Origin: PALSA-278 sp963760285
GTDB lineage: Bacteria > Acidobacteriota > Terriglobia > Acidiferrales > UBA7541
DNA length: 64,000 nucleotides
NCBI GenBank assembly: GCA_963760285.1
Contig: CAVXCI010000003.1
Span: 868,001 to 932,000, forward strand
Direction of reading: 5' to 3'
Under the pieces are notes generated by a model that was given only the letters and a program-made list of their open reading frames with translations, did no database searches and was not told the origin of the DNA. This document shows, in pieces, positions 52,887 through 63,556 of this stretch. How positions within the stretch are numbered: the stretch's first letter is position 1; every line of letters begins with the position of its first letter. The translations under genes were made by a program, and so were the position numbers.

Positions 52887-53155
52887 CGCATTCTGCGCGG
52901 ATTTTCGCGCAAACGCGGCATAGCATGGCGGAGCGCCGCAGGGAATGCAAGAGCAATGGCGGCATTGCAACGATCACCGGTCGGTATGCGCTCAATCCGC
53001 CGCGGCATCCACTGACACCCTCCCTCCGCTGAGACAGGCCGCAACTTCGTGGCCAACAGGCGGGTTTATAAGATTGCCGGAACACTTAATCGCAGATTCG
53101 CAGGCCCAGGGAATCAGGGCAGGCGATATGCGAATTTAGGCTGGAAGGAGTATGG

Positions 53156-54514
53156 ATGTCTGAAAATGATATCGGCCCCGAGAAAGTGGTGAACCAAGGA
53201 AACGAGAAAATTTCACTGAGGCAGTGGTCCGGCAAGCCGCCCATGGTGTGGATCGGGGCGATATTTTTTCTCTTGGTGGCGGCGAGCTGTGGCGGAGGTG
53301 GAACCTCGGGACCTTCGGGACCTCCGTCATACGACAGCCTGGGGGACATCACCACGCTGGCGCAATTTCCCTGCCCGGCCGGCGGCATGGCAAATTCGAC
53401 CTGTTTTGAAGCGACTATCACGAATTGCACGGGATATGATGCCCCACCGAACGGGTTTGTAGCGCAAATTAAGGTGAACGCCCCGCCGAGCCCCGTGGGC
53501 GCGGTCTTTTTCACCACGGGTGGCTGGAGCAATGTCTATTATGACTACAGCAGCGCGTTCATGACCGAGGATCCAGCCCAGGCGGAAGATCCCCAGGACC
53601 CGCTGATTACCTGCCCGGTGCAGTCACAGAATCCGACGGTGTGGAATTGCGGACTGCAAGCCGTGCAGACGGTTTACAACGCGGGATATGTAACCATTCA
53701 GACCAATTTTACGGACCCTTCCGGCGGAAATGATACGCGGTTCGGCATCAGCACTGGCCCTTCAAATTATGGCGCGCGGCAGACTTCGTGCCGCTACACA
53801 ACGTTGGTGAATGCGTTCTACAGCCAAATCATGGGGGGCGCGACCGGATTTCCTCATCCTGTATGCGCCACTGGTAACAGCCACGGGTCCGGTATCATTG
53901 GATACGCCATCACACAATATGGAATGGGACGCGGGCCGGGGAATCCTCCCACGAGCAACCCTAATCTGCTGGAATTCACCATGGTCCAGCCGACGGGAGG
54001 ACCGACCGCCTCGCGCGGAGATCTGGCTTGCAACCCTAATCCAAACCCCGTAGCGGTGAGTTGCGACAACAATATCTCCCCGCCCATTTCCGTTTCGCCG
54101 GGATTGAATTTGCAGGAGGCGGAATATTACATTGACCCCAGCGCGGACGGCGATTGCGATTTCACTGGACCGAACTGCACGGGTACGCCGGTGCCGCACG
54201 GACCTCAGGACATTTGCGGATGGACCCTGGAGGGGAATTACAACCCTCCGCCCAACAAGCAGTTTATTCACGGCAGCATCCTCTCGGATGATTTCCCGAA
54301 TCCCAGCTACAGCATCCCAGTGAACATCATGTGGGGACAACTGGACACCAGCTACGCAGTGGCGGAGGGACAGCTATTTCTAAGCGCGACCTCGTCGTCG
54401 CAGGGAATCTATTGCAGCATTGTGCCCAACGCGCCGCATGAGATTCCACAGACCTACGTGGGCGCGATGGCCATTGCCAACGGGCTGATCCCGCCCACGG
54501 GGAAATGCCAGTAG
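53156..54514 (+). CDS. Exported lipoprotein with hydrolase-like GNSHGSG motif
   Basis: A protein of 452 residues. A hydrophobic segment ends in LLVAASCGGGG, a lipobox-like sequence, although it starts about 30 residues in. The mature part is cysteine-rich and contains VCATGNSHGSGIIGYAI, a G-x-S-x-G nucleophile elbow, and a late VPNAPHEIPQTYVGAMAI that could hold the catalytic His, so an alpha/beta hydrolase fold is likely. AAGGAG lies upstream. Substrate unknown. Confidence 0.7.
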   Translation: MSENDIGPEKVVNQGNEKISLRQWSGKPPMVWIGAIFFLLVAASCGGGGTSGPSGPPSYDSLGDITTLAQFPCPAGGMANSTCFEATITNCTGYDAPPNGFVAQIKVNAPPSPVGAVFFTTGGWSNVYYDYSSAFMTEDPAQAEDPQDPLITCPVQSQNPTVWNCGLQAVQTVYNAGYVTIQTNFTDPSGGNDTRFGISTGPSNYGARQTSCRYTTLVNAFYSQIMGGATGFPHPVCATGNSHGSGIIGYAITQYGMGRGPGNPPTSNPNLLEFTMVQPTGGPTASRGDLACNPNPNPVAVSCDNNISPPISVSPGLNLQEAEYYIDPSADGDCDFTGPNCTGTPVPHGPQDICGWTLEGNYNPPPNKQFIHGSILSDDFPNPSYSIPVNIMWGQLDTSYAVAEGQLFLSATSSSQGIYCSIVPNAPHEIPQTYVGAMAIANGLIPPTGKCQ

Positions 54515-54552
54515 CCCCGGCGCCGCAGAGCTCCCTTCGCTTGTTTTGCAGA

Positions 54553-55146
54553 TCATTCCGCGTATCTTGGGTGGCGTGCTGGAGCGCGTCGCGCGCTTTC
54601 GCGGGTCAGTCGGCGCAACCAACCCAGTTCCGTGCGGAACTGTTCGATTACCAGACTGACCATCCAGACGGCCTCGTGATAGGGGTGTCCAACTTCCTTT
54701 CTAATGGCGCGGAGAGTGGCGGCTTCGTGGTCCAGTTCTCTTTCGAGAAAATTTCGGCGGCGAAGAAGCTGCACGCGGAATGCGCGCGGATGCGCCTGCC
54801 AGGAGAGAGCGAGCCAGGTAAGAAATGGCGGGCGCTCACGATGCGCGGTCCATTCGCTGGATTCGAGAGCGCGGGCAAGAGCCGCGCGCCCTCTGGCGCG
54901 GACAGCGAAAACACGGCGATCAGGACCTGCAGCGTGGCCTTTCTCTCTTCCGGCGCGAATGAAGCCCAGGCGCGCGAGTTTGCCCAGCGAGTAATAAACC
55001 TGCGGACGGGATATTCCGGCCCAGGCGCGCACTTCGCGGCGCTCAAGCTCGAGATTGGCTTGATAGCCGTGCATGGGACGTTCAACGAGCAGACTAAGAA
55101 GAACGAGATCGGGCGTGGTGAGGGTGGAGGACTTAGCAGCGGCCAT
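54553..55146 (-). CDS. PadR-family transcriptional regulator
   Basis: A protein of 197 residues. The N-terminal winged helix has LVLLSLLVERPMHGYQANLELERR, SRPQVYYSLGKLARLGFI and a wing VFAVRARGRAAL; the C-terminal helices (FRVQLLRRRNFLERELDHEA) form the dimer interface of the PadR group with a Vir-like tail. ATG 55146 lies within the end of the upstream gene (14-base overlap). An operator-like palindrome upstream of the pair suggests autoregulation and control of the divergent glyoxalase gene. Confidence 0.9.
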   Translation of the reverse strand: MAAAKSSTLTTPDLVLLSLLVERPMHGYQANLELERREVRAWAGISRPQVYYSLGKLARLGFIRAGREKGHAAGPDRRVFAVRARGRAALARALESSEWTAHRERPPFLTWLALSWQAHPRAFRVQLLRRRNFLERELDHEAATLRAIRKEVGHPYHEAVWMVSLVIEQFRTELGWLRRLTRESARRAPARHPRYAE

Positions 55147-55417
55147 CTTTAGCCTTTCGCCGGCGGCTCCAATACCGCCAGTTGCGCTGCGCGGCAGGCA
55201 GGCGAGGATTGCGGGCCTGGGCGATGGCGGCGCAGAAGACGTCATAGCAGCAGATGTCCTGATGCTGAGGCGCAAGGCGGTAAAGCTTTTCATACAGGGT
55301 TTCAGGATTCTGGCGGGCCAGCTGGGACACCGAGCGGATTCCCAGCAGTTCAAAATCACGGAGCATGGCTGGCCCGATGGAGACGAGGTCCTCGAGGCGG
55401 CGTTCCCTGGCAGGCAT
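55133..55417 (-). CDS. Helix-hairpin-helix (Cdd1-like) protein
   Basis: A protein of 94 residues. LEDLVSIGPAMLRDFELLGIRSVSQLARQNPETLYEKLY is a helix-hairpin-helix unit, and QDICCYDVFCAAIAQARNP matches the Cdd1/pathogenicity-locus family end (D-x-C-x-x-D-x-F-x-x-A). AAGGAGG lies before ATG 55417. It is co-transcribed with the PadR regulator. Confidence 0.82.
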   Translation of the reverse strand: MPARERRLEDLVSIGPAMLRDFELLGIRSVSQLARQNPETLYEKLYRLAPQHQDICCYDVFCAAIAQARNPRLPAAQRNWRYWSRRRKAKDGRC

Positions 55418-55427
55418 AAAAACCTCC

Positions 55428-55496
55428 TTGACGGCTACACTGTGACGCCATATGCTCAACTAGTCTAAACTATACTAGATAGCGGTGCAACGACAA
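55428..55496. promoter_or_regulatory. Divergent promoters overlapping a PadR-type operator
   Basis: Plus strand: TTGACG (55428-55433), 17 bases, TATGCT (55451-55456). Minus strand: TTGTCG (complement of 55491-55496), 16 bases, TATAGT (complement of 55469-55474). The imperfect palindrome CTAGTCTAAACTATACTAG (55460-55478) covers the minus -10 box and the plus transcription start. Confidence 0.6.
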
Positions 55497-55514
55497 AAAC
55501 AAGGAGAGGTGGCC

Positions 55515-55913
55515 ATGAGCGTGAAGAAGCTTACAGCCGTGTTGATGGTGGAACGAGTGGAACCCTGCGTGAAATTCTGGACGGAACGGCTGGGATTCGA
55601 GAAGGCCGTGGAAGTGCCGGATGGCGACAGGATCGGGTTCGTCATACTCCGGAAAGGAGACGTGGAAGTGATGTATCAGACATACCACAGCGTCGAGAAA
55701 GATATGCCGCACATGGCGGACATGCTGCGCAAAGGGCCGACCTTCCTGTACATGGAGGTAGACAACCTGGAAGACGTGTTGGCGGCGATGAAAGGTGTGG
55801 ACCTGACGATGCCGGTACGGACGACCTTTTATGGAGCCAAGGAATTCGGGGTGAGGGATCCAGGCGGGCATTCGTTGACATTTGCACAGATGAACGTAGG
55901 TTCAGGGCAGTGA
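55515..55913 (+). CDS. VOC-family glyoxalase/dioxygenase-like protein
   Basis: A protein of 132 residues, one vicinal-oxygen-chelate unit pair: LTAVLMVERVEPCVKFWTERLGF, GDRIGFVILRKGDVEVMYQT, FLYMEVDNLEDVLAAM, and EFGVRDPGGHSLTFAQ with the usual terminal region. The metal ligands are only partly conserved, so it may be a binding protein. AAGGAGAGG precedes ATG 55515. Divergent from the PadR operon. Confidence 0.92.
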   Translation: MSVKKLTAVLMVERVEPCVKFWTERLGFEKAVEVPDGDRIGFVILRKGDVEVMYQTYHSVEKDMPHMADMLRKGPTFLYMEVDNLEDVLAAMKGVDLTMPVRTTFYGAKEFGVRDPGGHSLTFAQMNVGSGQ

Positions 55914-55957
55914 AGCGCCGCGCTCTGACGGACCCCCCGCGCGGTGCGTGGCGGGAG

Positions 55958-57634
55958 CTACGTGCCGGGAAGCAATGCGGGAATGCCTACGAGGAACTGA
56001 ATGGCAACAGGTTTATTGGCGCGGAGCGCGGGTTTGAAGCGCCAGCGACTGAAGGCAGCCATGGCGACACGGTCCACGGAATCGAAGAGACCCTGCAGGA
56101 CCCTCAGTTCGCTGACAGCGCCGTCTTCTCCAATGACACCCTGAAGAATGAGCATGTCACTGGCTTCCTCGGGCGCGAGTGGCGGGCGGTGAAAATCGAA
56201 TTGCTGCTCGGCGACGGGCGGGACAAGGCCGGGGTCAAGTTGAATAACCGCGCCATTCTGCTGACGGGGCTGGCCGGTTTCCGGCAGGCCGCGAGCACAA
56301 TACTGAAGAACCCAGTCGCGTCCCGGCATACTGAGATAAATAGTATAAATTTTCCCGCCTTTGAGGACGTTGTAGGCGTGGAGACCACCGCCGCCCGAAG
56401 GACCGGCGGAAATCATCACCGCAGCGTGGCGGACCGCGGGCGGAATGACTGCATAGACCATGGGATTGCTGCTCCCAAGTGATGGCAGGGCCTCCTCATC
56501 CGCCGCTCGCGATCCGAATTGGCCGTTGGGGTCAATGTGATTAGCGGCTGAAGCGGTCCCTTCTCCTCCGGCAGTCCCCCCGATGATGCTGACTCCGCCC
56601 CCGAATGCGCCCTCCCCTCCTCCTCCGCCTTTATTTGACGGGCCGAGTCCCGTGCTGGCATCGCCGCCACTGCCTTTGCCTCCCGTGCCACCGCGTGAGT
56701 CGCCTCCCACTTTTCCGCCAGGCGAGCCGGGATTGGCGCCGGCGGGAGAAATGGAAAAAACGGCCTGGCTGTTTTCAGCACGGACAGGAATGGATTCGGA
56801 TGGCGCCGCAGGATCCATGCCGAGGCTGAGAAATTCAGACATTCGCTTCGACGTGGGGCTGGAAAGAGGAGAGTTGATGATGATGCGGTCGTCATGGATG
56901 CTAGGCTCCACGGGCGCACTAGGCGAAGGAGAGGCCCAAGTGACGGGAAGCGAGGGACGGGGAGATGTGACCACAGGAGGCGTCACGGGAAGGATGGCCG
57001 TAGCGGGCATAGCCATGGCTATGGTGGAGAGTGGCGAGGTGTTGTCCACAATTGGCAGAGCTTCAACGGGCGAAGGAACGGCGGGCGCGGGAGCCTGCGC
57101 GGCAGCCAGGAAAAGATTGGGCGGATGCGCCTCCGGAGGATTCTTCCGTTCGTGAGGGAAGGAAGGCTGCAGGACGGTTTGTTGATCGTTATTTGGATCA
57201 GCAGGATTGGAAACGACGCTGAGCGCCCCATGGGCGGCAGTGGATCCGAGCACGGGAATGTGTTGGAAGTGATCGCCGCGTCCGGAACGGCCGCCCAGGC
57301 CTTCGGGCTTCAGTCCCGGAAAGTATTCGGAGAGCGTGAGCTTGTGAAGAATGAAGGAGAGCTCTTCATCGCGCGCGGGGGCGGGGGGTTGGGCAAAGCG
57401 CGGCGAAAAAACCAGCACCCAGGGAAAACGCAGCAAGAAGAAAAGCACGGCGAAATGCAGGAGGACGGAAGTGAATACACCGGGAACGGCCCGGTGGTCA
57501 CGCGGCCAGGGGCGGATGTGATAGAGCGAGGCGGTCTGAACCGGCGGATCGGTTTCCCATAGGGCGGCGAGGGTATCGGAGAAGGATCCCCGGCTTAGGC
57601 CCTCGATCATTTTGAATTGGGGGGTCTGGTTCAT
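55958..57634 (-). CDS. TonB-family protein with long disordered linker
   Basis: A protein of about 558 residues. One membrane segment (GVFTSVLLHFAVLFFLLRFPWVLVF, about 55-80) is followed by about 300 residues rich in Pro, Gly and Ser, ending in a Gly-rich region (GKGSGGDASTGLG). The C-terminal domain, MLILQGVIGEDGAVSELRVL and SVDRVAMAAFSRWRFKPAL, is the TonB_C fold. It likely transfers proton-motive force to an outer-membrane transporter or works with the adjacent secretion ATPases. It follows the AAA ATPase gene on the same strand. Confidence 0.88.
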   Translation of the reverse strand: MNQTPQFKMIEGLSRGSFSDTLAALWETDPPVQTASLYHIRPWPRDHRAVPGVFTSVLLHFAVLFFLLRFPWVLVFSPRFAQPPAPARDEELSFILHKLTLSEYFPGLKPEGLGGRSGRGDHFQHIPVLGSTAAHGALSVVSNPADPNNDQQTVLQPSFPHERKNPPEAHPPNLFLAAAQAPAPAVPSPVEALPIVDNTSPLSTIAMAMPATAILPVTPPVVTSPRPSLPVTWASPSPSAPVEPSIHDDRIIINSPLSSPTSKRMSEFLSLGMDPAAPSESIPVRAENSQAVFSISPAGANPGSPGGKVGGDSRGGTGGKGSGGDASTGLGPSNKGGGGGEGAFGGGVSIIGGTAGGEGTASAANHIDPNGQFGSRAADEEALPSLGSSNPMVYAVIPPAVRHAAVMISAGPSGGGGLHAYNVLKGGKIYTIYLSMPGRDWVLQYCARGLPETGQPRQQNGAVIQLDPGLVPPVAEQQFDFHRPPLAPEEASDMLILQGVIGEDGAVSELRVLQGLFDSVDRVAMAAFSRWRFKPALRANKPVAIQFLVGIPALLPGT

Positions 57635-57673
57635 GTGACCGTCAGTTCCCCGAGTCGGAAACCCCTTCCCCAC

Positions 57674-58929
57674 CTAAGCGCCCATAAAATAGCTATGGCA
57701 GGCACGCCGGACGGATTCTGAATCGAATTGCGGCTGGCGGTCTTCGTAACGCGCCGACCAGGTGATGCTCAGCACGATGTCCCGCGGATAACAGGCGCGC
57801 AGCGGCTGCTGGAGTCGGGCGAGCAGGCCAATGAATCCTTCAATCGCTTCCGGCGTGTATGCCAGGCCGTATTCCTGGCAGACGCGCGCGCAAATTTGGC
57901 GGAAGAAATCCACGCTGACGTAATCAATCTTGATTTTGGTCTGAATGCGGCGGAGGAAAGCTTCATCCGCGAGGTCCGCGAGGCTCAGGTTGGAGGCGAA
58001 CACCACGAACAGATCAAAGGGGATTTCAAATTTCTTCCCTCCCATGAGCGTGAGGAAATCAATGCGGCGGTCGAGCGGGACGATCCACCGATTCAGGAGA
58101 TCTTCGGGGCGCATGCGCTGGCGTCCAAAATCATCCACGATGAGGACGCCGTTGTTGGCCTTCATTTGCAGCGGCGCGGAGTAGAAGTTACTGAGCGGAA
58201 TCGCCGCAGGTCCAGCATTTCCGGCGTGAGCTCGCCTCCCACGACGACGCGCGGGCGTTTGCAGAGAATCCAGCGGTGATCGGCGTCCATGGAATCAGAT
58301 TCGCTGTGATTTCTTCGGAGCCGTCCGCAGCCTCATGGACGTGCGAGTCGTAGACGGTGATGATCTGGTTGTCCACTTCAACGGCGTAGGGAATCCAGAC
58401 TTCATCGCCGTAGATGCGCGGCAGACATTCCGCGATGGCCGTCTTCCCGGCCCGGAGGGGCCGTAGAGGATGATGGCACGGCCCGAAACAACAGCCGTGC
58501 CGAGTTGGGAGATGATATCGTCGCAAGAACCAGGCCACTGAGGGCGCGTTCGACCCGTACCGGGCGGACCTCGGCGTCGCGCACGCTCTGCGCGCGGACC
58601 TGCGGTTATAGTCCTCCAGTGAAACCGGAGCGGCGCCGGCATAATGACTGATGGGAAGTAATTCCAGAGCGCGCGCTTTGCCTGAGCGAAATGGAGCGAT
58701 CCGCCGGACCGTGCCGTTCATTCCCTTTACTTCGCAGAGCTGTACTTTGCGCAGGTGGTCGTAAATTTCTTCCACCACGGCCAGGCTAAGGTGGAGGCGA
58801 TTGGCGAGCTCCAGCAGGGACATTTCGCCCTCGAGATATAGGACACGAAGAGCGAGGTCTTCGCAGAGACTCTGGCGGATTCCGAGGCCGTCGAGCCGTC
58901 TGGGGCGAGGATAAGGTTTCGCTAATCAT
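57674..58929 (-). pseudogene. AAA ATPase, multiply frameshifted
   Basis: Pieces in different frames assemble into one ATPase. ISETLSSPQ and a helix-turn-helix part (SLLELANRLHLSLAVVEEIYDHLRK) come first. A broken P-loop follows (LYGPSGPG then GKTAIAECLPRIYGDEVWIPYAVEVDNQIITVYD). An intact C-terminal part completes it (KANNGVLIVDDFGRQRMRPEDLL, FDLFVVFASNLSLADLADEAFLRRIQTKI). Walker B is LIVDDFG. At least four indels are needed. Homologues with this layout occur next to Tad/TonB genes in Acidobacteriota. Confidence 0.8.
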
Positions 58930-59464
58930 TTGCATGCATGTCCCCGAGACGATGCTGGCGCGATGATATGTATTGCGGTAATCTCTTCGCAGTGCGGCGC
59001 GGAGGGAGCGGGGTTTTCCTTCCGAATGGAAGTGCGAATTATGCCGTCCACAAAGAATTGCGCGGCTTCCTTCGCGCCAAAGAAGCCGCAGCCGGAGGTT
59101 CCCTTTGCCTCGCGCTCGCGTTCCAATCGACTGGGCTCTACATCCTGCTGGGTCTGGCGCTGGTGGTCTTTTTCCCCCTAATAGCCAAATGGCAGCCTGT
59201 CGCTGATTTGCTGGCCGGGAGGCACAAGGATCGAGCGCTTCCCGCCCGCGAAGGTATGGGTGGACACACGATCCGGTCTCTTCTATTGCCAAGGGATCGG
59301 GCGAATACGCAAGAATCCAGCCCGGGACGCAGATGAAAGCAGGCCGACGCACTGCAAAAGGGCGATCAGCCGGCCATGCACGAGTTCTGCAAACAGTGGC
59401 CCGCGGGCGGTGATTTCCGGCGCGGAATACCCGTTGCGCGTTCATAATGGTCTGGCGGTACTCC
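58930..59464 (-). other. Decayed coding region, product not recognised
   Basis: The minus strand frame 58926-59126 (ending REAKGTSGCGFFGAKEAAQF...) stops exactly across the ATG of the AAA ATPase, so it is probably the real end of an upstream gene. Further upstream the coding signal is spread over several frames with stops. I cannot assign a family. Confidence 0.35.
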
Positions 59465-60492
59465 TCACCCAAATCGGCGGATGTAGATATGGCGGCGCAC
59501 AGAGTCCGAACCAGCCCGCCAGCTTCGCAGGCAGCGCGACGGACACGCGCATGTCCCAAAGCGCTTGAAAAGCCCGTTGGCCAGGAAGAAACAGGCTGGA
59601 GCCAGAAGCAGACCCGCCACGCAATCCACCAGGTAGTGATATCGCAAATAGACGGTGGACACCCACAAACTGAGAATGAAAGGTGACAGCGCCCAGAAAA
59701 GCCGCCGCGAGTTCACCCCGGCATAAATCCAGACGAGGAAAGAAATCGCCACATGCATGCTCGGGAAGGAATCGCGCTGGACGCGGGCGGCATGTCCATG
59801 AACCGGCGGGTCCATTGATGATACGCGCTGGCTTGGAACAAGGGTATGGTGTATATGGGATTTCAGAGTAAACATCGGCCCGACGGCGGGAACCAGGAGA
59901 TAACCCAGAAATCCAAAGAAACAGATCGTCACCAGGCCGCACATCATGTTACGAAACATGCGCGAGCGGACGCCAAAAACATATAGAAATCCGGCCACCA
60001 GCGGGATATAAAGCAGGTGCATTGAATAGTTGAAGCTCATCCACGCGGTAAGCGGCGGAGTAATGAAACGCTGCAACGCCACGCTGGCTGTAGGGCAAAA
60101 AACCTCTGGTCCAGCGCGATCAGAGCTGCGTCCGGTCATCGTTCACCAGCAGATGCGTGGCGTCGCCGTAGAGCGAATAGTACATCGCCAGAATGACAAG
60201 GAACGGAAACCAATCCCGCGCAATTTCCCAGAAGGGATGCGCGAATTTTTTCAGTCGTCTTTCGACGGAAGTTGCGCGATAACTTTTGCCGGAAAGCCCT
60301 GATGGAAAATTTCCTTCAGGAAAGCGCAATCACTCCAACCAGCGCCATGTCCGTGGCGGCTCCGACGTGGTGCGGACCGCTGCCGCGAGAGAGCGACCGA
60401 ATCGCCAGGAAGACAAAGAAAAACAGCAGCGCAATGGCGTCTTCCAGGCGAAGAGTGAAGTCCCAGCGGCGCGGATTAATAGTGGCATTCAT
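59465..60492 (-). pseudogene. PAP2-superfamily phosphatase/phosphotransferase, frameshifted
   Basis: It can be followed through three frames. MNATINPRRWDFTLRLEDAI plus a membrane segment lead to HPFWEIARDWFPFLVILAMYYSL, then, after shifts near 60310 and 60125, QRFITPPLTAWMSFNYSMHL and the catalytic motifs DSFPSMHVAISF and RYHYLVDCVAG. About six membrane segments are expected. It resembles inositol-phosphotransferase-type PAP2 proteins. The last C-terminal residues look altered. Confidence 0.8.
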
Positions 60493-60959
60493 ACCCGGCT
60501 GGTGGGCGCCCGCCGACTTGGAAGCGGCAGGCGCCCAGCGTTCCCCCCAATCGAACGGCACGGCCCCGGAAACGCAGGCCAGTGGCTCAATACGCGATGG
60601 CGATCTAACACACCAGAGCCGGAAAACATCTCCTGACCCTCTTCTGCGTCCGAGTATTCAGGTTCTGTCCTTCGCCGAGTGATCATTGAGCGGGGCCAGG
60701 GAGCGGCAACCCTCCTGGATGTGGGTTGAGGGCCGCGTCCGTGGAGAGGGTAGTCGCCCCCTGGCTCCGCTCATGTTTGGTGGCCTGGCGGACATCTGTA
60801 TTTACTTCGCGAGCGTCAGCCGCAAGGCAGTGGCCCGCTTCTCCCAGGCAGGGGTTGCAACCGAGCGAGGACAACGCCGCGCTGGCTATGCGTTCCCCGT
60901 TTCATCCCGGTCGGCGTCCGGATCGGATTTTGAATCCGTACTCCGATCCCGCCGGGCCA
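60493..60959. other. Region without recognisable genes
   Basis: Short open frames exist on both strands but none shows a conserved pattern, signal peptide or ribosome-binding site. It separates the PAP2 and DUF192 pseudogenes. Confidence 0.4.
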
Positions 60960-61363
60960 TCAGCGCTCACCCTGCGATACAGGCGAACGCTCAATGGAGC
61001 CGTGAGATGCACTCCCCAGGCGTTCAATTTCCAACTCATCCCCCGTCTGCGTCCCGGTACGAAAAACTGTGTGGGGAGGCAGTTCCAGCACCGTGCTGGT
61101 CTTCAGACTCACCTGCGAGATGCGAAACGGGCGCACGTACTCCTCCACATGGACCACCTTTTGTCGCGATCAAGAAAGATAACGTCAATCGCAAACAGCA
61201 TGCCGATGGTATGGACTCCGTGCGATGGCACAATCCACAATCCTCGCCCCGCCCGCGCCCAGCGCCGCGTCTTGCCCAGGAGGCCAATCAGCCGGCTGAA
61301 GTATCCGTCAGCCACTCTGGCCTCCGTGGCCAGAAACGCTCTCGCGGGTCTTGTTGTACACAT
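60960..61363 (-). pseudogene. DUF192 protein, frameshifted
   Basis: The first frame reads ARVADGYFSRLIGLLGKT, GRGLWIVPSHGVHTIGMLFAIDVIFLDRDKR. Near 61150 the sequence moves to another frame as VEEYVRPFRISQVSLKTSTVLELPPHTVFRTGTQTGD. Together they form a complete DUF192 domain, a small beta protein often encoded in Tad pilus loci. Confidence 0.82.
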
Positions 61364-61459
61364 ACACCTGATCCGTTAATTTTATTCACCATCCCCACCC
61401 GCGGACAGGCGGTAACTGCTGGGAGTTTCGCCCCGGTCCATCCGGTATTCTTCCGAGCC

Positions 61460-61575
61460 TTACTCCGCGGCCTCTTTTGTTACGACGCCAAATGATAACG
61501 AACAGCACCAGGGCTGCTCCAATTCCCGCGAGTAACACGAATGCTTGTTGCGTCCATGATTTTTGTCTCCTTTTT
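61460..61575 (-). other. Possible small single-span membrane protein, frameshifted
   Basis: AAGGAG (minus strand, near 61565-61570) precedes ATG 61557. The start frame (MDATS) is poor, but one base over the sequence reads QQAFVLLAGIGAALVLFVII then WRRNKRGRG, a membrane helix with a basic tail. Similar small proteins occur in pilus loci; this one may be broken like its neighbours. Confidence 0.3.
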
Positions 61576-61589
61576 GAAATTGGCCGTCC

Positions 61590-62544
61590 GACCTTCCGAT
61601 GCGGATTACTGATTTATACAGAGCCTCTATGTGGCTCACATTTTCCGGCGAACGTCTCATGATAGCGATAACCGCCGGCCCCAAAATCACTACAAACAAA
61701 GCCGGAAAAATGAAAAAACCAGCGGTGGAACCATCTTTACAGTGGTTTTCGCGGCTGCCTCTTCGGCGCGCTGGCGGCTTTGCTCCGCAAGTCGTCCGAA
61801 TGAACCCGTAAGGACTGAGCAATACTGGTTCCAAACCGGTCGGTCTGAATCAGCATGGCCACCAAAGCCTTAATGTCTTCCACTCCCGTGCGGGTAGCCA
61901 AGCGCGGAGAGCCTCGATGCGTGACTTTCCCAGGCGCATTTCGGCGGTGACCATGTCCAGTTCCTCGCTAAGGCCGGGTGGGCAATCCGCAACTCGTGGC
62001 CACGCGAATGCAGCGCCTGATCCAGAGCCAAGCCCGCCTCCACGCAAATCACCAGCAGATCCAGTGCGTCGGCAGGCCCCGATGGATATGCTTTTGCGCT
62101 TTCTGATCCGCCAGCGTCATCCAGAAATCCGGCAAAAAGAACCCCGCCAGCGCCGCGAAGACGGAATGGTGAAGGGGTTGTATCTGGTAAAGGCCCGTGA
62201 AATAGACCAGGCCACCAGTCGCCGGCATCAGAAAAGCTTAGCGCCCTGCAGCATCCTCGCCGCTCCCGGACGCCGAATAGCCGGCGCGCATCATCGAGGC
62301 GCTGGAGGCGATTGGAACCGTTCTTGGACCGGGCTGGGGAAGAGCTTGCCGATGTCCGAGCAGCAAGGCTCCGCCTGTAATTTCTGCTTTTCCCGAAGGC
62401 ACTTCTGTTCGTTCGCGGAAGGCTGCCAGAGCGCGCCAAGCGGTCGGCGACCGGCATATGGTGGGCGAAAAAGCGTAGACAACCGCCAGCACAATAATGG
62501 TCCCGGACTGCCATGAAGGCGACGCCGACGACTGCGAAATTCAT
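61590..62544 (-). pseudogene. tadC: TadC-like type II/IV secretion F-domain protein, frameshifted
   Basis: Fragments in several frames match TadC: an N-terminal membrane segment after ATG 62544 (AAGGAGCC upstream), then ALDLLVICVEAGLALDQALH, and a final membrane segment GFFIFPALFVVILGPAVIAI. The T2SSF core is interrupted by several indels. TadC is an inner-membrane platform protein of the Tad/Flp pilus. Confidence 0.8.
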
Positions 62545-62565
62545 GGCTCCTTATCCCTCCACCTT

Positions 62566-63528
62566 TCAGACTTCGATCCGGACAATTTTCCAGATCAGCA
62601 CGAGCCAATCACCTGCAGGATCGCCGCGGCACCAATGAGATAGGGACCGAGGGGATCGTGAACAGCGGGCGAATATATTCTGGATTGACGAACTGTGCAG
62701 AAGGATACATGGCCGGAGGCAAAGCCATCAGGATGGCCGCCGTCAGCCGTCCCTGCGCGGTGCTGCGTGCGAACTTCGCCCATAATTTTGAAGCGCTCGC
62801 GAATGACGTGCGAAAGATTGTCCAGAATCTCCGCCAGGTTGCCGCCGGTTTCCTTCTGGACCAGCAGCGCGGTCACGAAAAAGCGAACGTCAATCAACGG
62901 GATGCGCTCGCAGAGGTTCAGCAGCGCGTCGCGCAGCGGAAGGCCGAAATTTTGTTCTTCGAACGCATTGCGAAATTCGCCAGCCAGTGGCTCGGACATT
63001 TCCGTGGCAATCATCTCCAGGCCAGTGGTGAACGCATGGCCGGCGCGAACGGCGCGGCCGAGCAAATCAATGGCTTCGGGAAAGGACTTTTCAAAGGCCC
63101 GCAAACGCCGGGTACGAATGAAACCCACCCCGAAAGCGAAAGGAAGCCGGCGATCGCCGTGACCGCGATAGCGATGAGAACGGATTGCCAAATAGTTGCT
63201 GGGCCGCCAAGTCCGCGCAAAGAGCCAGAACACCGCTGAGCAGCAGCAATTTGCCCGCTTTGATGCCGATGCCGGCCTGGGCAACATACTGCCGCAGACG
63301 CGTGGCCCAATCCCAGCGAAGCAAGAGACGGTTAAGGGCAGGAACGTCACTGAGAAGTTCGTCGCGAATCAGCGCAGGTCCAACGAAGCGGAACCACGCT
63401 TTTCCGCCTTGACGATGGAATCCAGACGTTTGATAGCCGCCTGCTGCTTCTGGCCGTCCGCAGCGATATAAGGGCGATCAGGACAAATACGATAGCCAGA
63501 AAAACGACGATGGCGATAAAATTGCCAT
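62566..63528 (-). pseudogene. tadB: TadB-like type II/IV secretion F-domain protein, frameshifted
   Basis: The core is in one frame: LRAFEKSFPEAIDLLGRAVR, AGHAFTTGLEMIATEMSEPL, FEEQNFGLPLRDALLNLCER, FFVTALLVQKETGGNLAEIL. The N-terminal membrane segment (AIVVFLAIVFVLIALISL) and the linker QQAAIKRLDSIVKAEKRG are in other frames. The true C-terminus (VLIWKIVRIEV, stop at 62566) needs one more shift near 62600. It forms the Tad pilus platform with TadC. Confidence 0.85.
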
Positions 63529-63556
63529 GTTCCGTTTCCCTTTCGGCCTTGCCTTA

